This document shows, one piece after another, positions 36,549 through 46,016 of a DNA stretch of 64,000 nt. Position numbers and translations under genes: made by a program. The stretch's first letter is position 1, and the number at the start of each line of letters is the position of its first letter. Source of the stretch: Hyphomicrobiales bacterium (lineage in GTDB: Bacteria > Pseudomonadota > Alphaproteobacteria > Rhizobiales > Rhizobiaceae); contig UCJD01000001.1 in the NCBI GenBank assembly GCA_900472605.1, positions 62,001 through 126,000 of the forward strand, given 5' to 3'. Below the pieces are notes generated by a model. The model worked only from the letters and a program-made list of their open reading frames with translations. It was not told the origin of the DNA and did no database searches.

Positions 36549-37262
36549 ATGAACCCCATCAATCAGCAGCGTTACGGTGCCGCCGTTGGCTCGCAGGCCA
36601 TGTTCGACGAGGGCCTTCGCCAGCACATGCTGCGCGTTTATAACTACATGGGCATCGGCCTTGTCATCACCGGCATCGTCGCGTTCATCGTAGGCTCGAC
36701 GCCGGCGCTTTACGTGCCGATCTTCCAGTCGCCACTCAAGTGGGTGGTCATGCTGGCGCCGCTCGCCTTCGTCTTCTTCTTCTCGTTCAAGATCCAGACG
36801 ATGTCGGCAGGCGCCGCGCAGATGATGTTCTGGGCGTTCTGCGCTGTCATGGGCCTGTCGATGGCCTCGGTGTTTCTGGTCTTCACCGGCACCAGCATCG
36901 CCCGCACCTTCTTCATTGCCGCCACGATGTTCGGCACCACGAGCCTTTACGGCTACGTGACCAAGCGTGACCTGTCCCGCATGGGTTCGTTCCTGATGAT
37001 GGGCTTGATCGGTGTCGTGATTGCTAGTGTGGTCAACATCTTCCTTGGTTCGAGCGCCCTGCAGTTCGCGATCTCGGTCATCGGTATCGTCGTCTTCGTC
37101 GGCCTGACGGCCTACGACACGCAGAACATCAAGGAACAGTATTCGGAGAACTACGATCAGGAATCGAACCAGAAGCTTGCCGTCTTCGGCGCTCTCTCGC
37201 TCTACCTGAACTTCGTCAACATCTTCCAGCTGCTGCTTAACTTCACCGGCGAGCGCGAATAG
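36549..37262 (+). CDS. BAX-inhibitor-1-like (YccA/YbhL) membrane protein
   Basis: A 237-residue protein with seven predicted membrane helices and the family ending LTAYDTQNIKEQY, with the Asp pair linked to ion conduction, followed by LGALSLYLNFVNIFQLLL-type helix. In bacteria these proteins interact with the FtsH quality-control system or leak calcium; which applies here is unknown. The start ATG at 36549 has GAGGAG before it. It follows the anti-sigma gene by 19 bases, so it may be part of the sigma-controlled unit, and is ended by a strong terminator. Confidence 0.88.
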   Translation: MNPINQQRYGAAVGSQAMFDEGLRQHMLRVYNYMGIGLVITGIVAFIVGSTPALYVPIFQSPLKWVVMLAPLAFVFFFSFKIQTMSAGAAQMMFWAFCAVMGLSMASVFLVFTGTSIARTFFIAATMFGTTSLYGYVTKRDLSRMGSFLMMGLIGVVIASVVNIFLGSSALQFAISVIGIVVFVGLTAYDTQNIKEQYSENYDQESNQKLAVFGALSLYLNFVNIFQLLLNFTGERE

Positions 37263-37361
37263 CAGGAATAGGGTTATGGCGCTTCTGGGGGCAAAGGAAG
37301 CGCTAGAACGCCCGATCCGCACTCTGTGACAGGATGCGTGGATCGGGTGTTCACCATAGGG

Positions 37362-37397
37362 AAGCGGCCGGGCGCAAGTCCGGCCGCTTTTCTGTTT
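37362..37397 (+). terminator. Strong intrinsic terminator
   Basis: AAGCGGCCGG (37362-37371) pairs with CCGGCCGCTT (37380-37389), a 10-bp stem with an 8-base loop, followed by TTTTCTGTTTT. It closes the sigma/anti-sigma/BI-1 unit before cobF. A weaker repeat (CCGATCC and GGATCGG) lies about 50 bases upstream. Confidence 0.85.
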
Positions 37398-37549
37398 TAC
37401 GAGGGTCTGCTGTTCAACGCCTGGATGTGGCGGTGTTAAACCGCCGATCGTTGCCACTTTTTACGGTTGGGCTTGGCAACTTGATCCATGCCCTTGCAGC
37501 GCCGCGCCATGTGCGTCAAAAGCGGGGAGAATTGATCAGGAGAGCCGGC

Positions 37550-38317
37550 GTGCGCCACATCTATGTCATCGGTATAGGAACGGGAAATCCCGAGCACGTC
37601 ACCATACAGGCCATTGGCAAGATGAACGCGGCCGACATGATCTTCCTGCCGACGAAAGGTGAGGAGAAGGAGAAGCTTGCGTCCGTTCGCCGCGAGATTT
37701 GCGAGCGCTTCGTCACCAATGCGAAGACCCGCATTGTCGAGTTCGCCATTCCGCAACGCACGACGGCTGAGCGAAGCTATGTCAAAAGCGTCGATGACTG
37801 GCATGCCACACTGGTGCGAACCTATGTGCGACTGATCAATGATCTTCCCGAGGATGGTACCGGCGCTTTCCTCGTCTGGGGCGATCCGAGTCTTTATGAT
37901 AGCGTGATCCGTATCATTGAGCGGGCAAAGGAACTTGGCACCGTCGATTTCGACTTCAGCGTCGTTCCGGGGATCACGAGTATCCAGGCACTTGCGGCAA
38001 GCCACCGCATTCCGATCAACATGGTGGGAAAGCCGGTCGAGATCACGACGGGGCGGCGGCTTGTCGAGCATGGGAACCGAGCGGATAGCACCGTCGTCAT
38101 GCTGGATGGCGAGCAGGCCTTTTCCAAGATCGAGGATCCGGATGCCGAGATCTTCTGGGGTGCCTATCTCGGCACGGAGGACGAGATCGTGCGTTCGGGA
38201 CGGCTCGGCGATGTCGCCGCGGATATCGTGACGCTGCGGGCGGAAGCGCGGGCGCGCCATGGCTGGATTATGGATATCTATTTGCTGCGGAAGGGTCGCG
38301 ATTTCGACGACCTCTGA
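37550..38317 (+). CDS. cobF: Precorrin-6A synthase (deacetylating)
   Basis: A 255-residue SAM-dependent methyltransferase of the corrin family. It methylates C-1 and releases the C-20 fragment as acetate, turning precorrin-5 into precorrin-6A. Landmarks: RHIYVIGIGTGNPEHVTIQAI at the start, VWGDPSLYDS, and VVPGITSIQALAA. The start is GTG at 37550 with AGGAGA before it; an upstream frame extends to 37334 but runs through the terminator, so it is not coding. It opens the cobF-G-H-I-J run of the aerobic cobalamin pathway. Confidence 0.93.
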   Translation: MRHIYVIGIGTGNPEHVTIQAIGKMNAADMIFLPTKGEEKEKLASVRREICERFVTNAKTRIVEFAIPQRTTAERSYVKSVDDWHATLVRTYVRLINDLPEDGTGAFLVWGDPSLYDSVIRIIERAKELGTVDFDFSVVPGITSIQALAASHRIPINMVGKPVEITTGRRLVEHGNRADSTVVMLDGEQAFSKIEDPDAEIFWGAYLGTEDEIVRSGRLGDVAADIVTLRAEARARHGWIMDIYLLRKGRDFDDL

Positions 38318-38381
38318 CACTGGCGAGGGTATTGCGCGGTGCCTCGCGATCATGCAGGCACCGGGCGGAAGGAACGGACGG

Positions 38382-39743
38382 ATGGCAATCGACGCGCGCA
38401 TCGAGACGGATATCGCAGGCGAAGCCACGCAACCCTACGTGCGGCGCGGCGCCTGTCCGACCTTGGCTCGACCCATGCAGACGGGCGACGGCTTGCTGGC
38501 ACGCCTGCGGCCGCAGGGCGGCAGCCTCACGGTTCGTCAGTGCGCGCACATCGCCCGGGCCGCGGCACGGTGCGGTAACGGTCTGCTTGAGATCACGGCA
38601 CGCGGAAGCCTGCAGATCAGAGGGCTTCGGCCGGAGACGGTCGAGCCGTTTGCCGAAGCGGTGGATGCGGCAGGCATCATCGTATCGCCCAATCCCGTGA
38701 TCGAACTGCCGCCGCTGCATGGCGAGGCGTTCGGTGATGTCGCGGATGCCGCCGCGATGGAATTGCTGCTACGCGACCGGCTCGCTGAATACCTCCAGTC
38801 GCCCGGGCTTGCGCCGAAGCTGTCGACCATCGTCGATGGAGGCGGCCTCTTTGATCTTGCAGATGTCACCGCCGACATCAGACTACTGGCCATTTCGGCG
38901 GAAGAATGGTTGGTCGCCATCGCGGGGGATGGCGCCAGCGCTCGTCTCGTCGCCACCGGTTCCGCCGATGCGGCAATCGAGGCGGTCGGTGACGTGCTCA
39001 AGCTGCTGCATTCGATCGGCTGGCAGAAGCGTTGTCGCGATATCGGGCCTGAGCGTCTGCTCTCGGTCTTCCGGGATATGCAGACCATTTCTCACCATCC
39101 GCGCGCCGGCCAGACGCCATCAGTGGGCGTCCATCCCATAAAGGACGGTACGGCGGTAATCGGTCTGAAGCCGCGCTTCGGCCAAATTCAAGCGACCGAC
39201 CTATTGGCGTTTCTGTCATTCCTCGAAAGCCACAACGTGAAGGATATCAGGCCGGCGCCCGATCGCTGTCTGTTCATAACTGGCTTGAGCGAAGAAAGCG
39301 CGGTGACGGTGCGGCAATCGGCCAAACGCTTCGGCTTGTCCGCGGATGGCGATGATCCCTCGTCGCGCATCGCCACCTGTTCCGGCGCGGGCGCTTGCGC
39401 GTCGAGTTTCTACGACACCAAGGCATTGGCCGAGACGCTGATAGACCTGTGTCCCGAGGTGCTGGACGGCTCCCTCGACCTGCACCTATCCGGATGCGCC
39501 AAGGGCTGTGCCCATCCGCGCCGCGCTCTGACCATATCGGGAGCGGCAAATGCCTATCACCTCGTCCTCGATGGCCTCGCGTCGGATGCGCCAGATGCAC
39601 AGATTGCTGGTAGTGACATCAATTCCGCTATAGAGAGGCTTTCCCGTCTCATCAAAACAGAAAGACAAGCTGGCGAATCTGCTAGGGCCTGTCTCGACAG
39701 GGTGGGGACGGCCACGATTACGCGAGCGCTGCGACAGGAATAG
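38382..39743 (+). CDS. cobG: Precorrin-3B synthase
   Basis: A 453-residue iron-sulfur mono-oxygenase related to sulfite/nitrite reductases. It hydroxylates precorrin-3A at C-20 and forms the lactone, the oxygen-dependent step that marks the aerobic pathway. The cofactor site is intact: CSGAGAC and later HLSGCAKGCAHP, giving four Cys. The first half holds the NIR/SIR ferredoxin-like repeat (LARLRPQGGSLT). The start is ATG at 38382 after AAGGAA. It begins 64 bases after cobF and ends 2 bases before cobH. Confidence 0.93.
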   Translation: MAIDARIETDIAGEATQPYVRRGACPTLARPMQTGDGLLARLRPQGGSLTVRQCAHIARAAARCGNGLLEITARGSLQIRGLRPETVEPFAEAVDAAGIIVSPNPVIELPPLHGEAFGDVADAAAMELLLRDRLAEYLQSPGLAPKLSTIVDGGGLFDLADVTADIRLLAISAEEWLVAIAGDGASARLVATGSADAAIEAVGDVLKLLHSIGWQKRCRDIGPERLLSVFRDMQTISHHPRAGQTPSVGVHPIKDGTAVIGLKPRFGQIQATDLLAFLSFLESHNVKDIRPAPDRCLFITGLSEESAVTVRQSAKRFGLSADGDDPSSRIATCSGAGACASSFYDTKALAETLIDLCPEVLDGSLDLHLSGCAKGCAHPRRALTISGAANAYHLVLDGLASDAPDAQIAGSDINSAIERLSRLIKTERQAGESARACLDRVGTATITRALRQE

Positions 39744-39745
39744 GA

Positions 39746-40378
39746 ATGCCAGACTACGATTACATCCACAGCGGTGACGCCATCTATGAACGGTCGTTCG
39801 CGATAATCCGCAGCGAAGCCGATCTGTCGCGGTTTTCCTCCGAGGAAGCCGACGTTGCCGTACGCATGATTCATGCCTGTGGATTGGTTGAAGCCGCCGA
39901 GCACTTTGTGTTCGCGCCGCACTTCGTCAGCGCCGCGCGCTCTGCGCTGCATGCCGGCGCGCCCATCTTCTGTGACGCCGAGATGGTGGCGCACGGCGTG
40001 ACCCGCACAAGGCTGCCCGCCAAGAATGACGTCATCTGCACTTTGCACGATCCGCGCACCGCGGAACTGGCGAAGGAGACCGGAAACACGCGCTCGGCTG
40101 CCGCCCTTCATCTCTGGAAGGACCGTCTTGCCGGCAGCGTTGTCGCTATCGGCAATGCGCCGACCGCGCTCTTTCACCTGCTCGAACTGCTGCGCGATGG
40201 GGCGCCGAAGCCGGCGGCGATCATCGGCATGCCTGTCGGCTTTGTTGGTGCTGCGGAATCCAAGGACGCCTTGGCTGAAAACTCCTACGGCGTTCCCTTT
40301 GCGATCGTGCGCGGACGCCTTGGTGGCAGCGCCATGACGGCAGCGACCGTCAACGCCCTGGCGAGGCCCGGCCTATGA
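39746..40378 (+). CDS. cobH: Precorrin-8X methylmutase
   Basis: A 210-residue enzyme moving the methyl group from C-11 to C-12, giving hydrogenobyrinic acid. The catalytic His is in MIHACG at position 43, the same number as in the P. denitrificans enzyme. Other landmarks: FCDAEMVAHGVT and the C-terminal GGSAMTAATVNAL. It lies between cobG (2-base gap) and cobI (4-base overlap). Confidence 0.95.
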   Translation: MPDYDYIHSGDAIYERSFAIIRSEADLSRFSSEEADVAVRMIHACGLVEAAEHFVFAPHFVSAARSALHAGAPIFCDAEMVAHGVTRTRLPAKNDVICTLHDPRTAELAKETGNTRSAAALHLWKDRLAGSVVAIGNAPTALFHLLELLRDGAPKPAAIIGMPVGFVGAAESKDALAENSYGVPFAIVRGRLGGSAMTAATVNALARPGL

Positions 40379-41106
40379 GCGGCGCTGGTCGTCTTATCGG
40401 CGTCGGTACCGGTCCCGGCGATCCGGAGTTGCTCACGGTCAAGGCCGTCAAGGCAATCGAAGCGGCCGACGTGATCGCCTATTTCGCCAAGCGCGGCAGG
40501 GGCGGCAACGGCAGGGCGATCGTCGAGCACCTGATCGGTCCGGATGCTGTCATGCTGCCGCTCTATTATCCCGTGACCACCGAGATCGAGAAGAATGAAG
40601 CCGAATACCGGCGCCAGATCACCGATTTCTACGAGGAGTCGGCGGCGGCGGTCGCCGCGCACCTCGACGGTGGCCACACCGTAGCCGTCCTCAGCGAGGG
40701 CGATCCACTGTTTTACGGCTCCTACATGCACCTGCATGTGCGCCTCGCCGACCGTTATCCGACGGAGGTCATTCCCGGCATCAGCGCGATGTCCGGGTGC
40801 TGGTCGCTCGCCGGCATCCCGATCGTGCAGGGCGACGACGTGTTGTCGGTCCTGCCCGGGACCATGGCCGAGCAGGAGCTCGAGCGCCGCCTATCCGATA
40901 CGCAAGCCGCGGTGATCATGAAGGTGGGGCGCAACCTGCCGAAGATCCGCCGGGCGCTGCAGGCATCGGGGCGTCTTACCGAGGCGGTTTATGTCGAGCG
41001 CGGCACCATGGCCAACGCGGCGATGATCAAGCTCGCCGACCGCCCCGAAGGCGACGCGCCTTACTTTTCGCTGGTGCTGGTGCCCGGTTGGGAGAGCAAC
41101 CGATGA
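40375..41106 (+). CDS. cobI: Precorrin-2 C20-methyltransferase
   Basis: A 243-residue SAM-dependent tetrapyrrole methylase turning precorrin-2 into precorrin-3A. Landmarks: GVGTGPGDPELLTVKAVKAI, the second loop VLSEGDPLFYGSYMHL, and VIPGISAMSGCWS. Overlaps of 4 bases with both cobH and cobJ indicate coupled translation. Confidence 0.94.
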   Translation: MSGAGRLIGVGTGPGDPELLTVKAVKAIEAADVIAYFAKRGRGGNGRAIVEHLIGPDAVMLPLYYPVTTEIEKNEAEYRRQITDFYEESAAAVAAHLDGGHTVAVLSEGDPLFYGSYMHLHVRLADRYPTEVIPGISAMSGCWSLAGIPIVQGDDVLSVLPGTMAEQELERRLSDTQAAVIMKVGRNLPKIRRALQASGRLTEAVYVERGTMANAAMIKLADRPEGDAPYFSLVLVPGWESNR

Positions 41107-41870
41107 GCGGACAGCTTTTCGTCATCGGCACCGGTCCGGGCAATCCCGATCAGATGACGCCGGAAGCGCAGTCCGCCGTGTCGAAGGCCACCGTCTTTTT
41201 CGGCTACGGCCCCTATCTCGACCGCCTGAACCTGCGGGCCGACCAGACCCGTCAGGCGTCCGATAACCGCGAGGAACTGGATCGCGCGGGTGCCGCGTTG
41301 CGGGCCGCGTCCGAGGGCGCGATCGTGTGTGTCGTGTCCGGCGGCGATCCTGGCGTGTTCGCCATGGCTGCCGCGGTGTGCGAGGCAGTCGACAATGGTC
41401 CGGATTCGTGGCGGGACGTCGATCTTGTGATTTTGCCGGGGATTACCGCCATGCTGGCGGTCGCCGCCCGGGTCGGCGCCCCGCTTGGTCATGATTTCTG
41501 CGCGATCTCGCTCTCCGACAATCTGAAGCCCTGGGCGACGATCGAAAGGCGCCTGGCTGCAGCAGCCGAAGGCGGCTTCGTGGTCGCGCTTTACAATCCG
41601 ATCAGCAAGGCGCGTCCCTGGCAGCTTGGAAAGGCATTCGAGCTGCTGCGCGAGAGCCTCCCCGGTTCGACACCTGTCATCTTCGGTCGTGCCGCCGGAC
41701 GGCCGGATGAGCGCATTGCCGTTCAGCCGCTCAACGTCGCGGATGCGGCGACGGCCGATATGGCGACATGCGTGATCATCGGCTCGGCGGAGACGAAGAT
41801 CATTGAACGCAGGGGCCGGGCCGATCTCATCTATACTCCTCGTTTCAGCCTGGGGGCAGTAGGTGATTGA
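41103..41870 (+). CDS. cobJ: Precorrin-3B C17-methyltransferase
   Basis: A 255-residue methylase carrying out ring contraction and C-17 methylation (precorrin-3B to precorrin-4). Landmarks: VIGTGPGNPDQMTPEA, VVSGGDPGVFAMAAAV, ILPGITAMLAVAARVGAPLGHDF and YNPISKARPWQL. The start is ATG at 41103, overlapping the cobI stop. Its last 26 bases overlap the 3' end of cobK, which runs the other way. Confidence 0.94.
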   Translation: MSGQLFVIGTGPGNPDQMTPEAQSAVSKATVFFGYGPYLDRLNLRADQTRQASDNREELDRAGAALRAASEGAIVCVVSGGDPGVFAMAAAVCEAVDNGPDSWRDVDLVILPGITAMLAVAARVGAPLGHDFCAISLSDNLKPWATIERRLAAAAEGGFVVALYNPISKARPWQLGKAFELLRESLPGSTPVIFGRAAGRPDERIAVQPLNVADAATADMATCVIIGSAETKIIERRGRADLIYTPRFSLGAVGD

Positions 41871-42600
41871 TCATCGCCAGGGCCTCGTCGACAGTGGCGA
41901 CAGCAGGAATGGCGGGCGCTGCGGCGCGGCCGATCATGATCACTTCGATACCGAGGGTGCGTGCGGCTGCGATCTTGGCATAGGTGGCCGAGCCGCCGCT
42001 GTTCTTGGTGATGACGACATCGATGCGATGCTCCCGCAGCAACGCGGCTTCGCGCTCGACATCGAAGGGTCCGCGATCGAGAATATAGTGCGCGTGGGGA
42101 AGAACGGGTTGCGGGTCGACGGGGTCCACGCTTCTGATGAGATAATGGTGCTGCGAGGCGGCATCCGCCCGGTGTGCCTCCTGCCGGCCGATGGCGAGAA
42201 ACACGCGGCGCGGGGCGCTGCCCAGTTGCGCGATGGCATCCTGGACGCTTCCAACATGCCGCCAATTGTCGCCGGCTTCGGCCTGCCAAGGCGCGCGGCG
42301 AAGGCAGAAGATGGGCAGCCCGGCCATGGTGGCGGCTTGCGCGGCATTTTGCGAGATTCGAGCGGCAAAGGGATGGGTGGCATCGATCAGCAGGTCGAAT
42401 CTCTCGTCATGCAGAAAGCTCGCGAGCCCCTCCGCGCCCCCAAATCCGCCGACGCGGGTGGGCAGGGGCTGCGGAGCCGGCTTTTCCGTCCTGCCGGCAA
42501 GCGACAGCACGGCATCGTAGCGCGGATCAACGGCCAAAGCGTTGGCGAGGGTGCTTGCCTCGGTCGTGCCGCCAAGCATCAGAATGCGGATTTTGCTCAT
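41845..42600 (-). CDS. cobK: Precorrin-6A reductase
   Basis: A 251-residue NADPH-dependent reductase making precorrin-6B. Landmarks: ILMLGGTTEASTLANAL, DATHPFAARISQNA, and TKNSGGSATYAKIAAAR near the end. It is the only gene of the set on the minus strand. Its start (ATG at 42600) lies inside CATG, shared with the cobL start, and its end overlaps cobJ. It has no non-coding upstream space, so its promoter must lie inside cobL. Confidence 0.93.
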   Translation of the reverse strand: MSKIRILMLGGTTEASTLANALAVDPRYDAVLSLAGRTEKPAPQPLPTRVGGFGGAEGLASFLHDERFDLLIDATHPFAARISQNAAQAATMAGLPIFCLRRAPWQAEAGDNWRHVGSVQDAIAQLGSAPRRVFLAIGRQEAHRADAASQHHYLIRSVDPVDPQPVLPHAHYILDRGPFDVEREAALLREHRIDVVITKNSGGSATYAKIAAARTLGIEVIMIGRAAAPAIPAVATVDEALAMINHLLPPG

Positions 42601-43831
42601 GACTGATATGTCTTCCGCTCCCGGCCAACCTTGGCTGACTATTATCGGCATCGGCGAAGATGGTCCAGCAGGGCTGGGCGATGAGGCCAAGCGGTTGATC
42701 GCAGCTGCCTCCGTCGTTTTCGGCGGCGCCCGCCATCATGCCTTGATGGCCAGTCTCATCCAGAGTGAATGCCTGACGTGGGAGGGCCCGTTCGAGCGCT
42801 CGATCGCAGCGGTCACGGCGCGTCGCGGTTCTCCGGTCGTCGTGCTCGCCTCGGGTGATCCGTTTCTCTACGGCGTGGGCGCCACGCTGTCTCGGCGCGT
42901 CGATGCTGTGGAGATGCGGACAATCCCGGCACCGTCATCCTTCAGCCTTGCCGCATCACGGTTGGGCTGGCCGTTGCAAGAGGTCGCCACCGTTTCGCTG
43001 CATGGGCGCCCGATCGATCTCATCCGTCCGCATCTGCACCACGGCCGGCGTATCATCGCGCTGACCTCCGATCAGAACGCACCGAAGCAGCTTGCGACCC
43101 TGCTCGCGGTCAATGGCTTTGGACAGTCGCGGCTGCTTGTGCTCGAAGCGCTCGGCGGTGAGCACGAACACGTCAGGACCTGCCAGGCCGATATGTTCGA
43201 CCTCGAAGACATCGATCCGCTTAACGTCTGCGCCATCGATGTCATAGCCGGCGACGGCGCGCGTGTGCTGGGCTTTGCGCCCGGCCTCGACGATGCGCTT
43301 TTCGAGCACGATGGCCAGATCACCAAGCGGGAGATCCGGGCGTTAACGCTGTCGACGCTGGCGCCCCGGCATGGCGAGTTGCTGTGGGATATCGGCGGGG
43401 GTTCCGGTTCGATCGGCATCGAATGGATGTTGTGTGATCCCTCGCTTCGCGCGATCGCGATCGAGCAGTCGAGCGAGCGGGCTCAGCGCATCGCGCGCAA
43501 TGCGGCCGCCTTCGGCGTGCCGACACTCGCGGTCGTGGAAGGCGTGGCGCCGCAAGCGTTGCAATCGCTGCCTGAACCCGATGCCATCTTCGTCGGTGGC
43601 GGGGGCAGCGAGGATGGGGTAGTGGAAGCGGCGATCGCCGCGCTGAAAAGCGGGGGCCGGCTGGTCGCCAATGCGGTGACGCTTGAGATGGATGCGAAAC
43701 TGCTGGCCTTACACGCTGCGCTTGGTGGGGCGTTGACCCGCATCGATATTTCCCGCGCCGGGGCCATCGGCGCCATGACGGGCTGGCGCCCGGCAATGCC
43801 CGTCACGCAGTGGCATTGGCTCAAGCATTGA
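42599..43831 (+). CDS. cobL: Precorrin-6Y C5,15-methyltransferase (decarboxylating)
   Basis: A 410-residue two-domain enzyme. The N-terminal CbiE-like methylase ([29 protein letters not shown]) and the C-terminal CbiT-like domain ([20 protein letters not shown] site) methylate C-5 and C-15 and remove the acetate carboxyl of ring C. The start is taken as ATG at 42599; ATG at 42608 is also possible, and neither has a good ribosome site. It begins divergently from cobK with a 2-base overlap and ends 10 bases before cobM. Confidence 0.92.
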   Translation: MTDMSSAPGQPWLTIIGIGEDGPAGLGDEAKRLIAAASVVFGGARHHALMASLIQSECLTWEGPFERSIAAVTARRGSPVVVLASGDPFLYGVGATLSRRVDAVEMRTIPAPSSFSLAASRLGWPLQEVATVSLHGRPIDLIRPHLHHGRRIIALTSDQNAPKQLATLLAVNGFGQSRLLVLEALGGEHEHVRTCQADMFDLEDIDPLNVCAIDVIAGDGARVLGFAPGLDDALFEHDGQITKREIRALTLSTLAPRHGELLWDIGGGSGSIGIEWMLCDPSLRAIAIEQSSERAQRIARNAAAFGVPTLAVVEGVAPQALQSLPEPDAIFVGGGGSEDGVVEAAIAALKSGGRLVANAVTLEMDAKLLALHAALGGALTRIDISRAGAIGAMTGWRPAMPVTQWHWLKH

Positions 43832-43841
43832 GGACAAGGAT

Positions 43842-44600
43842 ATGACCGTTCATTTCATCGGCGCTGGCCCGGGTGCCGCGGATCTCATCACCGTGCGGGG
43901 CCGCGACCTCATCGGGAAATGCCCTGTTTGTCTCTATGCCGGCTCGATTGTCTCACCCGATCTTCTCGCCTATTGCCCCCCGGGAGCGCGCATCGTCGAT
44001 ACCGCTCCCATGTCGCTCGATGAGATCGAGGCCGAGTATCTGCGTGCGGCCAATGCCGGCGAGGATGTCGCGCGCCTGCACTCGGGCGATCTCTCGGTCT
44101 GGAGTGCTGTCGCCGAACAGGTTCGGCGCCTGGAGAAGCACGGCATTGCCTACACGATGACACCTGGCGTGCCGTCCTTCGCCGCCGCCGCCGCGGCGCT
44201 CGGCCGCGAATTGACCATTCCGGAGGTGGCGCAGAGCCTCGTTCTGACCAGAGTATCGGGCAGGGCGTCGCCGATGCCTGTTGGTGAGACCTTGACGCAG
44301 TTTGGCGCCACGGGCGCCACGCTTGCCATCCATCTTGCCATCCATGCCCTGGACACGGTGGTAAGCGATCTCACGCCGCTCTACGGCGCCGAATGCCCGG
44401 TCGCCATCGTCGTGAAGGCGAGCTGGCACGATGAGCGGATCGTGCGCGGGACGCTTGGCGACATTGAGGCCAAGGTGGCGTCGGAACCGATCGAGCGGAC
44501 GGCGATCATCTTCGTCGGCCCGTCCTTGTCGTCGACCGATTTTCGCGAAAGCTCTCTTTATGATGCCACCTACCAGCGTCGCTTCAGAGGACGACAGTAA
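43842..44600 (+). CDS. cobM: Precorrin-4 C11-methyltransferase
   Basis: A 252-residue SAM-dependent methylase making precorrin-5. Landmarks: [46 protein letters not shown], and [28 protein letters not shown] lies before the ATG. It is the last gene of the cob run here; cobalt insertion and side-chain genes (cobN, cobO, cobB and so on) must be elsewhere. Confidence 0.94.
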   Translation: MTVHFIGAGPGAADLITVRGRDLIGKCPVCLYAGSIVSPDLLAYCPPGARIVDTAPMSLDEIEAEYLRAANAGEDVARLHSGDLSVWSAVAEQVRRLEKHGIAYTMTPGVPSFAAAAAALGRELTIPEVAQSLVLTRVSGRASPMPVGETLTQFGATGATLAIHLAIHALDTVVSDLTPLYGAECPVAIVVKASWHDERIVRGTLGDIEAKVASEPIERTAIIFVGPSLSSTDFRESSLYDATYQRRFRGRQ

Positions 44601-45221
44601 ACAGCCGCAAGACTTGGACATTCGAGCCGCGCCGTTGCACGGCTCCTACCCGCGCGCCGTGCAGATCGGCGCCTGATCAGGCGTAATGTTATCCACAGCG
44701 CCCAATATCCTCGAAGATCGCCCTGAAATCCGCGCTGGAAGGGTAAGCAAGCGATTAACCGATTGGATTAGCTTGGTTTCGTGATCCTGCTATCGAGACG
44801 TTGCTACAGTATTTATTAGAGCGAACGTTTCTTCGTCTATCCCAGAATAATACGGACTTCGAAACTATAAGGAGGATCGAAAACACAAACGATTATTATC
44901 GTTAAGAAACGGTATTTCTAAAGAATAAATGCCATAAGCTTCTTGGATGATGTTTTTCCTTCGGAGTAAAAATTAATTCCTGTTTTTATGATTGCGCGGT
45001 AGAATTTTATATACTGAGCATTTTTAATCTAATCCGGACGAAATATTTTGTATTGATTGTCACTACTGATGTATGTAGGTTCTTAATGAAGTAGAAACCA
45101 CACGCGATAAGTGATCCAAAACGGATAAACTACTTTACTGACTTAATACACGCCGATGTCCCCCGAGTATTGCATTTCGTTGCGAATGGTCACCTCTAAC
45201 ACTATTGAGTATGAGGCTAGT
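44601..45221. other. Long AT-rich intergenic region before the LuxR-type gene
   Basis: About 620 bases without a convincing gene. Near the cobM end is the palindrome CGCCTGATCAGGCG (44670-44683), a weak hairpin that may end the cob transcript. From about 44760 on, the DNA is very AT-rich. AACGAT (44888-44893) and ATCGTT (44898-44903) form an inverted repeat. A perfect AAGGAGG (44869-44875) has no start codon in reach. The promoter of the LuxR-type gene must be here. Confidence 0.55.
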
Positions 45222-46010
45222 ATGAATTACGTACCTTCGGAATTTGAAAGCGGACGCACGCCTGTCAACAGACTTCAGGCCGTTGCCGTGGCACCCAGAG
45301 CGCTCAGCGAACTGAGCGAAGTAAAGGTTATCGGCGAGGACCGGTGCCTGCTGATCATCGACAGCAGAACACTCGAGCGGGAATGCCTCGCGACGACGCT
45401 GACGCAGAACGGCCTTGGCATGAAGGCTTGCGCGGTGGGCTCGGTGGCGGAATGGCGGCGCAAGAAAGATGCAACGCAGCGCGTCAAGGCGGTTTTGCTG
45501 AACATCGCCGGCAGGGCATCGAGCGACGGCGCTCTTTATGAGGAGATTGCCAGCATCGCCACGGAACTCGCGCCGGCTCCGGTCGTCATCCTCGCCGATG
45601 GCGACGATCTCAACCAGACGCTCCGCGCGATCGAGCATGGTGCTCGTGGCTTCATTCCTACCTCCGTGGGGATCGAAGTCTGTGTTGAAGCCATCGGGCT
45701 CGCCGTCGCAGGCGGCACCTTCATCGTCGCGGGGAAGGCCTTCACTTCGTCTGCTCCTGTCGATAACGCGCCGCGGCAGAAAGAGCTTTCGCGCATGTTC
45801 ACGCTCCGCCAGGCCGAGGTCGTTCAGGCGTTGCGAAAGGGCAAGGCGAACAAGATCATCGCCTATGAGCTCAATCTTCGCGAAAGCACCGTAAAGGTTC
45901 ACATTCGCAACATCATGAAGAAGCTCAAAGCGACCAATCGAACTGAGGTTGCCTACAAGCTGAACGATCTGTTCCAGTCCGACTCGCGCTGGACTGCATC
46001 GGCGGACTAG
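45222..46010 (+). CDS. LuxR/NarL-type regulator with degenerate receiver
   Basis: A 262-residue protein. The N-terminal half has the response-regulator fold (CLLIIDSRTLERECLA, then APVVILADGDD, GARGFIPTSV), but the phospho-acceptor Asp is replaced by Asn (AVLLNIAGRAS) and the usual Lys near GYLxK is Thr. The C-terminal half is a standard LuxR helix-turn-helix (LTLRQAEVVQALRKGKANK-type, then LRESTVKVHIRNIMKKL). It therefore probably works without phosphorylation, like CsgD or VpsT. The start is ATG at 45222 (MNYVPSEF) with GAGG 5 bases before it. Targets are unknown; nearby polysaccharide genes are candidates. Confidence 0.82.
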   Translation: MNYVPSEFESGRTPVNRLQAVAVAPRALSELSEVKVIGEDRCLLIIDSRTLERECLATTLTQNGLGMKACAVGSVAEWRRKKDATQRVKAVLLNIAGRASSDGALYEEIASIATELAPAPVVILADGDDLNQTLRAIEHGARGFIPTSVGIEVCVEAIGLAVAGGTFIVAGKAFTSSAPVDNAPRQKELSRMFTLRQAEVVQALRKGKANKIIAYELNLRESTVKVHIRNIMKKLKATNRTEVAYKLNDLFQSDSRWTASAD

Positions 46011-46016
46011 GTTGCG

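Noticed and set aside
37334-37549. Upstream extension of the cobF frame
   Set aside because: It passes through a strong terminator, and CobF proteins begin at RHIYVIG.
37440-37550. Possible cobalamin riboswitch before cobF (GCCACT, and CAGGAGAGCCGGC resembling a B12 box)
   Set aside because: The other conserved parts of the element are missing, the space after the terminator is too short, and CAGGAGA is well explained as the cobF ribosome site.
44670-44683. CGCCTGATCAGGCG as a firm terminator for cobM
   Set aside because: The stem is only 5 bp with a 4-base loop and no T run follows; kept only as a note in the intergenic entry.
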